Source of the DNA: Limnoperna fortunei
Lineage: Eukaryota > Mollusca > Bivalvia > Mytilida > Modiolidae
NCBI GenBank assembly: GCA_944474755.1
Contig: OX104122.1
Location: forward strand, 4,489,223-4,553,222
Direction: 5' to 3'
DNA: 64,000 nucleotides
Shown here: piece after piece, positions 11,236-21,125 of the stretch
How positions within the stretch are numbered: the first letter of the stretch is position 1
Layout of the letters: the number at the start of each line of letters is the position of its first letter
Translations under genes and position numbers: made by a program
The notes under the pieces: model-generated
The model's input: the letters and a program-made list of their open reading frames with translations, nothing else
Told to the model about the DNA's origin: nothing
The model's database searches: none

Positions 11236-11659
11236 CCAGTACTCAGTCACATTAATTAAAATCGTTTCTTCATAAAAATATGGAATATTGAACATATATC
11301 TATGGGCTGGAGAAGTAAATACATACCAGTCAGGAGACGGTAAATTTCCGGAGCAGATACTTTTTTTCATATTCTCCTCCAGCCCATTAGATAGCTGTGT
11401 AATTTCACTGAATATAGTAAACAAAGGGCCAGAAATTAAACGTCCAAACTAATTTTTAAAATAAAATTAAGTCTTTAAAATTTGCTTGTTAATTATTCAT
11501 CTATTGAAGAAACCAGAAGCCATCAGTCGTTCCAACATCTTCCGTGTTTAGTTTCGGGTAACACAAATATCTTCAAGTACCGTTACTTTCGACGATAATC
11601 CACATGAGTTCCGAATGAAATCGTAGCGCACTGAAGTTCGGTAGGGTAAAAAGTATATA
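11236..11659. other. Unannotated AT-rich stretch
   Basis: No feature supported. Confidence 0.5.
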
Positions 11660-12205
11660 TTTACCCAACAGGTCTAAGAGGAGGCGGATACTGTAGGATA
11701 TGTTTACCCTACAGGTCTAAGATGTGGGGATATTGTACGATATGTTTGTACTACAGGTCCATGAGGAGGTGTGATATTGTATGATATTATTTACCTATTG
11801 GTTCAAGAGGAGAGGGACGCTTTAGGATATCTTTACGCTACAGGTCCAAGAGGAGGGAGAATACTGAAGGATAAATTTACTCTACAGGTCAAAAAGGAGA
11901 GGGATATTGTACATACTGGTTCAAGAGAAGACGAAAACTGTAGGATATATCTTTACCTTAAAGGTCTAAGAGGAGGGAGGATACTGTATTTTATGTTTCC
12001 CCTACAGGTCCAAGAGGAGGGGTATACTAGAGGATATGTTTCCCCTACAGGTCCAAGAGGAGGGGTATACTAGAGGATATGTTTACCCTACAGGTCCAAC
12101 AGGGGGAGGATACTGTAGCATATATTTACCTTACAGGTCCAAGAGGAGGTGGATACTATATAAGATATGTTTTCTCTAGTGGTCCAAGAGGAGGGGGATA
12201 TTATA
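11660..12205. repeat. 43-bp minisatellite, left part of a split array, about 12 units
   Basis: Units of about 43 bp carry AGGTCCAAGAGGAGGGGGAT, then ACTGTAGGATATGTTTACCC. The same unit reappears at 14855-15030 in the same orientation, beyond a block of mobile elements. Confidence 0.93.
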
Positions 12206-12501
12206 TGTTATTCGGGATCTTCACAATGTGATTGCCCGAATAACAATTATATTGTGATGAAGTCTTCTTGTACTAATATTCTATAGTATATAATTACATT
12301 AGACATTTCTCATGCTTGAAGAAAAAACTTAGTTTGGACCACCACTATTGGAGAACCTACCATTCAACACATTTGATGCTTCCAACAAAACTTGTTATTG
12401 CATTTTAAATTTTATAATCTTGATATTTTTGACGACTTTTTTCCCAGCGAAACTTTAAATGATAAATTTCACTTTCGAAGTGCGATGCAAATGCTTTTGT
12501 T
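12206..12501. other. Spacer between split array and TIR element
   Basis: A small inverted pair, TTATTCGGG near 12210 and CCCGAATAA near 12234, is the only structure seen. Confidence 0.45.
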
Positions 12502-12559
12502 TAAGAAATAGATTTTTGTCGGGCGGGCTCTATGCGAATTAGAACATAGTCAGACCTTA

Positions 12560-12727
12560 TATTATAGGATTAAACGCTTCTTTTCAGTAATTCATCGATG
12601 TATGAACGAGGTCGACTCACTCACAAACAAATAAACGGCCGAAGGCCGTTTATGATAAGTTTGTGAGTGAGTCGACCTCGTTCATACATCGATGAATTAC
12701 TGAAAATAAGCGTTTAATCCTTATAAT
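12560..12727. repeat. Near-perfect inverted repeat, arms about 80 bp
   Basis: The left arm includes GGATTAAACGCTTCTTTTCA and ATCGATGTATGAACGAGGTC, then GACTCACTCACAAAC; the right arm is its complement with about one substitution and one indel. The centre is AAACGGCCGAAGGCCGTTT, itself a hairpin. The whole 168 bp can form one stem. Sub-terminal hairpins of this type are known from foldback and some TIR elements. Confidence 0.9.
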
Positions 12728-13077
12728 TCTTCCAAAATTGTTTTAATATATTTAACATTCTTGTCCCAAAATAAAATTTATTATAAGTGTGTGACGCGTA
12801 GGAATATATACAACGAACTGAAGACGAAGACGTGGTCGGTTTGAAGGGAATAACTGGCATTTACAACAGATACAATTTACGATTTGCCGAGAAGATTATT
12901 AATAAAAACAAAAGAAGACTCAACTAAAAACAATATTCCGTATACTAATGTTCGTCATTGTACCCGCGGTTTATATTAACGTCATATGTGACGTCATATA
13001 TGTTCAAACGGAACGGAACCTAGCTAGACGTTCTTTCTTAAATACGAAGAGGAAAAACAATAGTTGTCGTTTGTTCA

Positions 13078-13181
13078 ATGGATTTATCAGTGAAAATTGC
13101 TAGAGATGTGCAGAGACATGGAGTTGGTGACAAATTCGTGCATCTTGCTATTTCGTTGATTTGTTGTGACCGCGAAAAAAG
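13078..13181 (+). CDS. Candidate first coding exon inside the TIR element, unrecognised
   Basis: An ATG at 13078 opens 34 codons without a stop and ends at an AAAAAG|GTAATT splice-donor-like site (GT at 13182-13183). The peptide begins MDLSVKIARDVQRHGVGDKF and continues VHLAISLICCDREK; it looks like ordinary soluble protein rather than low-complexity translation. About 75-95 bp upstream are two CRE-like words (ACGTCATATG and TGACGTCATA). No family was recognised, no downstream exon was identified, and the location between the ends of a TIR element suggests it belongs to that element or to host DNA it captured. The call rests only on frame, composition and donor site, so it could be chance. 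Confidence 0.2.
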
Positions 13182-13765
13182 GTAATTTTACCGTTACGGC
13201 TATTGTGTGTATTTGAAATGATTCATAATTGAAATTACAAGAAACGCAATTTCAAAGTATCGTTTATATATGCCTTCACACTCGGATTTCGTCCACATTC
13301 GAATTCGGCTATTTCGTCATTCAGCAATGTGTACAATGAATCCAAAACGAAGTGTACTGTTAAAATATTTTCTTGTATGTATTTGTCTATAAAACAAATG
13401 ATTGCAGCTGGTTCAATTAAATAGCTTTCCGTTTAAGCAATACATCGCTCAAGATATTTGAATCGCCAAATTTCGAGTGTACTGGCTTAATTTATTGTCT
13501 GAAGCATAAATGACACATGGCCGCCATATTTGTTTACTTTTAGCAAAAAAAAAAGTAGTTCCCCAAAAGTCGTTCATGAAAGTATGAACGGATCTGGGAA
13601 GTACTGGTTTATGGCCTTTTGACCAATCAAAAATGACTTTAAACGTAAACGAATGTCAGATAAGAATTATTTGTCATTATTTGATACCGAGGTATAAAAT
13701 GGTGACACATATAAGGTCTGACTATGTTCTAATCGCATAGAGCCCAATTGAAATAATCTATTTCG

Positions 13766-14070
13766 ATTCTAATATGTCTAACACTTGTTTTAAAAATTCG
13801 AAGCGGCTCCAAGAGGACGCTTTCAATTGTAATGCCGTTTTTGAAACTAATAAGATATAACCCAAAACAGTATGTTAAAGCAAATAAAATTGACTTAAAC
13901 ATATATTCTCGTCACTTTATTGAATATACGTATACCTTTTAAACAAAAATATTGAGAAATCTTAACGATAGTGCATTGTTCCAGTTTGAAATTTTCAACT
14001 GCGCGTAATATGACGTCGGAATTCTAATTGTGACGTCATATTAATTCGAATGTAGAATTGTTAAAATATA
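13766..14070. other. Spacer between TIR element and SINE
   Basis: Contains two TGACGTC words at about 14010 and 14033. Otherwise nothing supported. Confidence 0.45.
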
Positions 14071-14335
14071 ATGTTTGTTTGTTTGAATATTGTTTAACGC
14101 CACTTTCAGCCATTTTTCATCTATATCATGGCGTCCAGTTTTTATTGGGGGAGGAAGCCGAAGTACCCAGAGAAACTCCGACCGGTACGAAAACTGGCAA
14201 TCCTCGTCAATTAAGATTTGAGTTGAGTGCCCCATTTCCCGCAGTGAGACTCGAACCCACAACCTCAGTGTTGAAAGACCACGTGATCAATAGTAAAAGA
14301 ACTACCTTAACCACTAGGCCACCGAGGCCCCTTGT
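14071..14335 (-). mobile_element. Full-length tRNA-derived SINE
   Basis: The best copy in the window. On the minus strand it starts GGGGCCTCGGTGGCC, has an exact RNA polymerase III A box (TGGCCTAGTGG, complement of 14311-14321) and B box (GGTTCGAGTC, complement of 14248-14257), a body, and a 3' tail GGCGTTAAACAATATTC followed by (CAAA)n-like sequence. A and B boxes are internal promoters for pol III; the tail would be the site recognised by a partner LINE reverse transcriptase. Related pieces lie at 427, 2723, 10600, 18425, 61193 and 61432. Confidence 0.92.
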
Positions 14336-14854
14336 TCGGGATTAGTTTAAATCATAAATATCTCAGAATTCAGACTAAAAATAACTTCATTATTAACAAT
14401 AACTTTTATGGATAACACATAACAAACTGCATTTTTAAGTCAGTTTTTATATTTACACAAAACACACAGCTTACGCATGTACGAACTAAACTTATTGGAA
14501 TTTGACACGGCTTTGTTTGCATAGCTAAAGAAGAACGTCATATTAGAATTGCCATTTTAGAAAACTTCAAGTTATCAGTTATCTTCCTTGTTAATTTCAA
14601 GACAAATCGCAGACGGAGATGATAGATTCCTTAAAGTGCATGTAGTTAAAATCGATATTTGATATGTTTATATTATGTTTAACTATTTATATTATGTAAA
14701 ACAAATAAATTATTAAATGAATAGACGCCATTATGAAACTGGTTTCAATATCCCCAGAGTTTCACAGGGAATACAGTATAATATGCCCGTCTTGATTGAC
14801 CAATCAAATTGTAGAAATTCACTAGATATATTGCTTCAACAGAATATTGTGTGA
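14336..14854. other. Unannotated AT-rich stretch
   Basis: No feature supported. Confidence 0.5.
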
Positions 14855-15030
14855 TGTTCACCCTACAGATCCAAGAGGAGGGAGGGTATGTTTACCCTAG
14901 AGGTCCAAGAGGAGGGGGATTATATAGGATATGTTTACCTTACAAGTCCAAAATGGAGAGGGATACTGTAGGATATGTTTACCCTACAGGTCCAAGATGA
15001 GGGGGATACTGTTGGATATGCTTTCCTTAC
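14855..15030. repeat. 43-bp minisatellite, right part of the split array, about 4 units
   Basis: Same unit as 11660-12205 (CCTACAGGTCCAAGAGGAGG, GGATATGTTTACC) in the same orientation, with more substitutions and length variation. Confidence 0.92.
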
Positions 15031-15332
15031 TGCTAGTCAAATAAATTATGTCACTATTCAATACCTCTGATATTCATCTTGGGGTTCCAACAATGAAAAC
15101 TTCCATGTTATATTAAAGAGGAAAATGCAGAAAAAAGGTTACTTGTCAAAACAATAATTTTAATCAAATTAAGAAAATTCAAATTATATAACAAATGTAA
15201 CATGATCAGGTTTATCTGAAAAAATCTGTTGATTCTATAGTTTCCTGACAACATCCTCTTCCAAATCAGATATCAATTAAGCTGGAACTAAAGAAAAAAA
15301 ACTTGATAATATAATATATCATAATAATAAGT
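15031..15332. other. Unannotated AT-rich stretch
   Basis: No feature supported. Confidence 0.5.
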
Positions 15333-15500
15333 AGCCTCAGGGGCCAAGTGGTTCAGGTAGTCAGCTATTGAATACCAACAATGAGGTTGTGAGTTTGAGC
15401 CCAACTTTGGGCAGGCTGCGCTTGAATAAATTGACATGGATTCTCAGACCAAAGGTACGTTTAAGGGGTGTTACACAAAATAAATAAATGTAAATATAGT
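15333..15500 (+). mobile_element. Second, diverged tRNA-derived SINE type
   Basis: Head with an A-box-like GGGGCCAAGTGGTTCAGGTA and a B-box-like GTGAGTTTGAGCCC, 45-50 bp apart as in tRNA heads. Its body (GGATTCTCAGACCAAAGGTA) and its tail (GGGGTGTTACACAAAATAAA, then TAAATG) differ from the other SINE, so this is a separate family or a distant subfamily. Confidence 0.65.
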
Positions 15501-15954
15501 TGAATGCATCTAGTTCCTGGTCCAAATCAGATAGCAGTTTTGGTACCAATCTACACATTGTTCAGATCTGTATTTGTACACTTTTCAGGGACCAGGCTTT
15601 AAAAATAAAGGAAAACATCATTATAAAAATGTAACTAAATTATCATGTTGAAATAATTTTCGAGTTATCTCCCTTAGACAAACTAATAAAGTAGAAAGGT
15701 AATTAATTTAGACATTTTTATGTTGATGTTAATTTTTATTTTTAAATACCTGAAATGTTAAAATAATTTAAATATTTGAAAAAAATCAGAGAAAAAAACA
15801 TTCATAAAATTTTCCATTTTTAAGTTGAAAATAGCTAAGAATGTAAACCTTTAGGGAAGAAATACATATAGGCCAAAACATTTTAGAGTCAAAAACAATC
15901 CTCTTTGTTTGGTTGAGATTATTTACATTGAAATTATTTACTGAATACACCTAT
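15501..15954. other. AT-rich spacer
   Basis: No repeat, RNA gene or coding region supported. Confidence 0.5.
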
Positions 15955-16945
15955 AGTTTTAAGTAAGACTCCGGTCAATGAGAGATCACCTATAGCTGTA
16001 AGAAAGCCTCAGGTCAAGGTGAGATCACTTATAACTGTAAGTAGGCCTCAGTCCAAGGATAGATCACCTATAGCTGTAAGAAAGCCTCAGGTCAAGGGGA
16101 GATCACCTATAGCTATAAGTAAGCCTCAGGTCAAGGTGAGATCACCTAGTATAGCTGAAAGTAAGCCTCAGGTCAAGAGGAAATCACTTATAACTGTAAG
16201 TAAGCATTAGGTCAATGTGAGATCACCTAGTATAGCTGAAAGTCAGCCTCGGGTCTAGAGGAGATCACTTATAACTGTAAGTAAGCATTAGGTCAAGGGG
16301 AGATCACCTATAGCTGTAAGTAAGCCTCAGGTCAAGGGGAGATCACCTAGTATAGCTGTAAGTAAGCCTCATGTCAAGGGAAGATCACTTAGTATAGCTG
16401 AAAGTAACCTCTGGTCAAGGGAAGATCACCTAGTATAGCTGTAAGTAAGCCTCATGTCAAGGGAAGATCACCTAGTATAGCTGTAAGTAAGCCTCAGGTC
16501 AAGGGAAGATCACCTAGTATAGCTGAAAGTAAGCCTCGGGTCAAGAGGAGATCACTTATAACTGTAAGCCTCAGGCCGAGGGGAGATCACCTACAGCTGA
16601 AAGTACATGTAGGACCCAGGTCAAAGGGAGATCACCCATATCTGTAAGTAAGCTTCAGGTCAAAGGGAGATCACCTAGTATAGCTGAAAATAAGCCTCGG
16701 GTCAAGAGATCACATAACTGTAAGACTCAGGCCAAGGGGAGATCAACTACAGCTGTAAGTAGGACCCACGTAAAAGGGAGATCACCCATAGCTGTAAGTA
16801 AGCCTCAGGTCAATGGGAGATCACCTAGTATAGCTGAAAGTAAGCCTCGGGTCAAGAGGAGATTACTTATAACTGTAAGTAAGCCTTAGGTCAAGGGGAG
16901 ATCACCTATAGCTGTAAGCAAACCTCAGGTGAAGGGGAGATCAAT
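15955..16945. repeat. 39-43 bp minisatellite, about 24 units
   Basis: Units with GGGAGATCACCTATAGCTGT, then AAGTAAGCCTCAGGTCAAG; a CTAGTATAGC insertion variant gives the longer units. Most units carry GTAAGTAAG, a plus-strand splice-donor-like word. Units are moderately diverged. Confidence 0.95.
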
Positions 16946-17295
16946 TAAACTTCAAAAGATTGGAAATAAATTGCAAATAACTGAACAAAAATAATTTTTC
17001 CAGGAATATAAATCATTATGCTTTAGTGCGACTTTTATCAGCTTTTTTTGGATATCATGCACAAATTAAATGTATATAAATTATAAATCCTAAATTTTGC
17101 CTGAAAAAGGAATATAATTTGTTTTGAACATGCTATATAATGATAAAATTTTAATTTAAAATTAAACAAAAAAAATGGGATAAATGTTTTACTTTCACAG
17201 TATAGTTTGTTTTAAACATGTTATATAATCTGATCATTATAAACTTTTAATTTGAAATAAAACCAAAAATAAAATGTGGGGAAAAATGTTGACAC
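16946..17295. other. AT-rich spacer
   Basis: A diverged direct pair (AATATAATTTGTTTTGAACA near 17110; TATAGTTTGTTTTAAACA near 17200) is followed in both cases by TGxTATATAAT. Nothing else seen. Confidence 0.5.
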
Positions 17296-18258
17296 TGTGT
17301 AATGACACTTGTGTGTGTACAATATACATGTGTGTAATACTCATAGGTGTCACTGTTGTTGATTATTTGGGTGTCAAACTCAGCATCATGGCATGCAGTA
17401 CTATTTTACTTGTAAGTTGCCATAGCAAAAAGTATAAAAAGCTGCAGTTCTGTCATCAGAAAGCTATTGAAGATGTTTACCACTGGTCACACTCATCCCC
17501 ATGAAGGTCTGTCCGGACTGCAGAAAGGGAAGGTTCACGTACTGGTAGAGCCATGAAGGGTCCTTGTTGAGAAAAAACCTGCTACACCTACATCTTGTGA
17601 TGAAGATGCCAACACCTGTGTAATGACACTTGTGTGTGTACAATATACATGTGTGTAATACTCATAGGTGTCACTGTTGTTGATTATTTGGGTGTCAAAC
17701 TCAGCATCATGGCATGCAGTACTATTTTACTTGTAAGTTGCCATAGCAAAAAGTATAAAAAGCTGCAGTTCTGTCATCAGAAAGCTATTGAAGATGTTTA
17801 CCACTGGTCACACTCATCCCCATGAAGGTCTGTCCGGACTGCAGAAAGGGAAGGTTCACGTACTGGTAGAGCCATGAAGGGTCCTTGTTGAGAAAAAACC
17901 TGCTACACCTACATCTTGTGATGAAGATGCCAACACCTGTGTAATGACACTTGTGTGTGTACAATATACATGTGTGTAATACTCATAGGTGTCACTGTTG
18001 TTGATTATTTGGGTGTCAAACTCAGCATCATGGCATGCAGTACTATTTTACTTGTAAGTTGCCATAGCAAAAAGTATAAAAAGCTGCAGTTCTGTCATCA
18101 GAAAGCTATTGAAGATGTTTACCACTGGTCACACTCATCCCCATGAAGGTATGTCCGGACTGCAGAAAGGGAAGGTTCACGTACTGGTAGAGCCATGAAG
18201 GGTCCTTGTTGAGAAAAAACCTGCTACACCTACATCTTGTGATGAAGATGCCAACACC
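17296..18258 (+). repeat. 321-bp unit, three near-identical tandem copies
   Basis: AATGACACTTGTGTGTGTAC recurs at 17301, 17622 and 17943, exactly 321 bp apart, with at most a few differences between copies. Each copy contains the same 63-codon frame (MCTIYMCVILIGVTVVDYLG onward). It also contains MKVCPDCRKGRFTYW in another frame, followed by a stop. This is a recent triplication of part of the decayed mobile-element region that follows. Because the period is divisible by three, all copies keep the same frame. Confidence 0.97.
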
Positions 18259-18424
18259 TCAAGCAGTCACATGGACTCGTGACTGGACGTTAACGAACAC
18301 AGTCATGATGTACATGGAATGATAGAGATGATGGTCGATTCCATTGAATTCCATCTCACTCTTCGTTTCTCAGATGACAAATCCAGCAGCCTAAAAATAG
18401 AACAAGAAGATAATAGTGTACTTG

Positions 18425-18520
18425 TAATTGTTTTTATTTAACACCACTTTCATTAATTATTTCAGCTATATCAGCTATACCTTGTCAACTAAGTGTCGAG
18501 CACAGCCTGCCTGCGGTGTA
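18425..18520 (-). mobile_element. SINE fragment with internal deletion, inside the pseudogene
   Basis: TTTATTTAACACCACTTTCA, then TTCAGCTATATCA, then CTTGTCAACTAAG and CACAGCCTGCCTGCGGTG match tail and mid-body of the SINE on the minus strand, with the segment between deleted. The short plus-strand frame starting at 18493 begins inside this SINE, so its first residues are not host sequence. Confidence 0.7.
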
Positions 18521-18861
18521 GTGTACATGGAGGCATGAAATTTGTTGACAGTGAATGTATGATGTACATGCTAAATACAGACAGCAGAGAGAGTTATCCG
18601 CTTCATGCACAGACCCTGAAATGGATGCTTACAAGCAGAACAAATGGTGAGTTTGTTGGACCTACTACCGAGATGTCTACATTGCAGTTTCCATAGTCAT
18701 GATAGTCAGTCATTTAAACGTTACAAGGAAATTCCAACCAAGAAACCTGGTCCTAATCCTGGAGCACCAATTGTTGCCTTAGCCACTATGTTACTCAATT
18801 CACCAATTAGGAATAGAAAGACACAAGAGATAACAAGTGTGGACTGTGAGCACGCTCACAA

Positions 18862-19099
18862 AGAGATACCCCCCGCTTCGCTGTCAAATCCAATTATCTC
18901 CCTTTAATGATATCCGATATGAATAAAAATCCTTCATGCACATCTACATATAATGTACTTCCTTTATGCTAAGTTTCATTAAATTTCATCAAGTGGTTTA
19001 GGAGGAGTTACAAGGGATGTATACAGACGGACAGACAGATGGAAAGACAGACAGGGTGATTCCTATATACCCCCAAACAAGTTTGCAGGGGAGTATAAT
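18862..19099. mobile_element. MITE-like element with ATACCCCC ends
   Basis: Left end GATACCCCCCGCTTCG; right end GCAGGGGAGTATAATT, whose complement is AATTATACTCCCCTGC, so the ends are short, imperfect inverted repeats. The interior holds AAGTGGTTTAGGAGGAGTTA and a run of ACAGACGGACAGACAGATGG, then GGTGATTCCTATATACCCCC. This combination is familiar to me from dispersed repeats in mollusc genomes. It lies between two coding remnants of the pseudogene. Confidence 0.65.
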
Positions 19100-19373
19100 T
19101 AGCCTGGATCAACTGTCCCCACCAAGATACAAGAGATAATTAGCCCGGATGAACTGTCCCCACCAAGACACAAGAGATAATTAGCCCGGATGAACTTTCC
19201 CCACCAAGACACAAGAGATAAATAGCCCGGATGAACTGTCCCCACCAAGACACAAGAGATAATTAGCCCGGATGAACTGTCCCCACCAGGACATGAGATA
19301 ATTAGCCCTGATGAACTGTCCCCACCAAGACATAAGAGATAATTAGCCTGGATGAACTGTCCCCACCATGTCT
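19100..19373. repeat. 41-bp minisatellite starting at the MITE end, about 6.6 units
   Basis: Units of about 41 bp: GATAATTAGCCCGGATGAAC, then TGTCCCCACCAAGACACAAGA. The first unit overlaps the right end of the MITE (GAGTATAATTAGCC versus GAGATAATTAGCC), so the array probably grew from the element boundary. Confidence 0.93.
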
Positions 19374-20025
19374 GTAAAGATAGCTAGAACATGTTTTTAC
19401 CCTAGATAAAAAAAAATTACACATATTTTCAGTTTTCTCTTTTAGCACATATTTATTGGAAAAGAATTTTGAGAAATAGCCTTTAAATAGCAGGATCGGA
19501 CTAAATGTATTGAACATGTAAATAAAATTTGTTATTGAACTTGCTTAGAAAACAAATGTGATTACATATAGCTAGAACTGAAAACAGAAAACAAGGCAAA
19601 CCTGAAAACGAAATCAACATCACAGTGGATGATCGTTATGGAAGCTAGACCATTACCAGCTAGAAGCCAGACATTTTCCCTTGCAATAGAGACAGTAACA
19701 GAATACATTGTAGCTGCAGGTCACCAGAATCAGCTTTGTTGGAAGGGAGCTTGGTTGAGCGGCTTTGAAGTAGAGTGTCCAGGTGGAATGAAGACTGTGC
19801 TACAAACCTGTATCAAGCTGCACCTCTGTCAGAGTATACAATGGGGAAGGAAATAGGGACCTAGCTTGCACTCTAGGGGATACCGGGGAAGTATGCAACC
19901 ACATATGGTGATGAGAAATCAGCCAATGGAATAGAGGAGAGCCTTGCACCCACTGTGTAAAGCTGAAAGGCTTGCTGACCATGTGCACCTTGGACAGACA
20001 CAGTTCCAAACAGCTACGGTAGCCT

Positions 20026-20424
20026 GGTTAAGTGATACATGTATATAGGATCTTACATTGGTACGATTGGATTATAGGATTTTTCCAATCAAGATAGTTA
20101 AATTTCAATAATTTAACTAACTTAGGGATCAGATGCGTCATCTAGCTTGGTCAGAAATCTACAACTTTACAAATGTTGACGTGAGCTCGGTTTTTTTTTG
20201 TGGCTATTAAGTCATGAATTATTTCTTCTGCTAATAACTGTGAAAGTTAGAACATTCTATGTTTTCCATTACAGTAATTAAAAATGGTTAAAATTACATC
20301 ATTAACAAATTTAAAAAAAATATATAACACTTACTTACTTTGGATTCAATCTTGAGATGGATAATTGCCCCTGGTGTAGAATCATAGGTGTGTTGAAATG
20401 AACCAGATCTGAAGTAGTTATCTG
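20026..20424. other. Unannotated AT-rich stretch
   Basis: No feature supported. Confidence 0.5.
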
Positions 20425-20815
20425 TTTGGATTACTGTTGCCAGGCAACTTGTTGATTTGGTACGGACAGAACACCACCAATCCACAGTACCATTGGGTCT
20501 TTGGTGCTGTAAGAACAAAAGTTTAGATTACTGTTGCCGGGCAACTTGTTGATTTGGTACGGACAGAACACCACCAATCCACAGTACCATTGGGTCTTTG
20601 GTGCTGTAAGAACAAAAGTTTAGATTACTGTTGCCGGGCAACTTGTTGATTTGGTACGGACAGAACACCACCAATCCACAGTACCATTGGGTCTTTGGTG
20701 CTGTAAGAACAAAAGTTTGGATTACTGTTGCCGGGCAACTTGTTGATTTGGTACGGACAGAACACCACCAATATACAGTACCATTGGGTCTTTGGCGCTG
20801 TAAGAACAAAAGTAT
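20425..20815. repeat. 97-bp tandem repeat, 4 units
   Basis: TTACTGTTGCCGGGCAACTT recurs at 20431, 20528, 20625 and 20722. The units are nearly identical. Each carries the inverted pair GTTGCC/GGCAAC at its start. Open frames across it on both strands are repeat by-products. Confidence 0.96.
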
Positions 20816-21030
20816 ATCATGTATATATTTCAATGCACATTTATTTAGAGGTAACCGGCTTGGGTAACAGAGTGTGTATTTTATAGTATAATTAGTTGTT
20901 TATCATTTGCATTACAAAACAGCTCATCTTCTATTGATCATGTGGTCAGCAAACACTAAAAAATTGCTAAAAGTGGTGTTAAACATCATACATGTAACCA
21001 TCGGAATGTATACTCGCACGTCATAAACCT

Positions 21031-21125
21031 GTGCAATGCCAGGTGTCGATAAACCAGTGCAATGACAGGTGTTTATTAACCTGCAATGCCAGATGTCCAT
21101 TAACCTGTGCAATGCCAGGTGTCGA
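21031..21125. repeat. About 31-bp repeat, 3-4 units
   Basis: GTGCAATGCCAGGTGTCGAT-type words recur at about 21023, 21057, 21085 and 21108 with variable spacing. Confidence 0.8.

Larger units (their letters stand above)
12502..13765. mobile_element. 1.26-kb TIR element with a sub-terminal hairpin
   Basis: Long inverted ends: GGGCTCTATGCGAATTAGAA then CATAGTCAGACCTTATA at 12525-12562, and the complement at 13708-13745 with one base missing. Beyond this the arms continue as GAAATAGATT on both sides, giving an inverted repeat of roughly 60 bp. A second, nearly perfect inverted repeat lies just inside the left end. No transposase was recognised inside; one short exon-like frame lies at 13078. The element sits with a SINE between two halves of a minisatellite. 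Superfamily unknown. Confidence 0.7.
18140..20025 (+). pseudogene. Broken transposase-like gene, probable Mutator-like transposon relative
   Basis: Plus-strand coding remnants occur in collinear order but in different frames: CPDCRKGRFTYW (also inside the 321-bp units), SCDEDANTSSSHMDS, a stop, then VDSIEFHLTLRFSDD; FKRYKEIPTKKPGPNPGAP near 18715; EINITVDDRYG near 19611; LCWKGAWLSGFEVECPGG near 19735; GKYATTYGDEKSANGIEE near 19887; and AERLADHVHLGQTQF near 19962. From memory of the family, the order KPG segment, D-x-RY strand, LC/CPGG and H-LGQ-QF resembles uncharacterised mollusc proteins often tagged with a Mutator-like transposase domain; that name is an inference. At least three frameshifts and several stops separate the pieces. 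A SINE tail, a MITE and a 41-bp minisatellite lie between the segments. Not functional. Confidence 0.55.

Noticed and set aside
14248..14321. tRNA gene
   Set aside because: A and B boxes are present, but the sequence between them does not fold into a credible cloverleaf and is continuous with a SINE body and tail.
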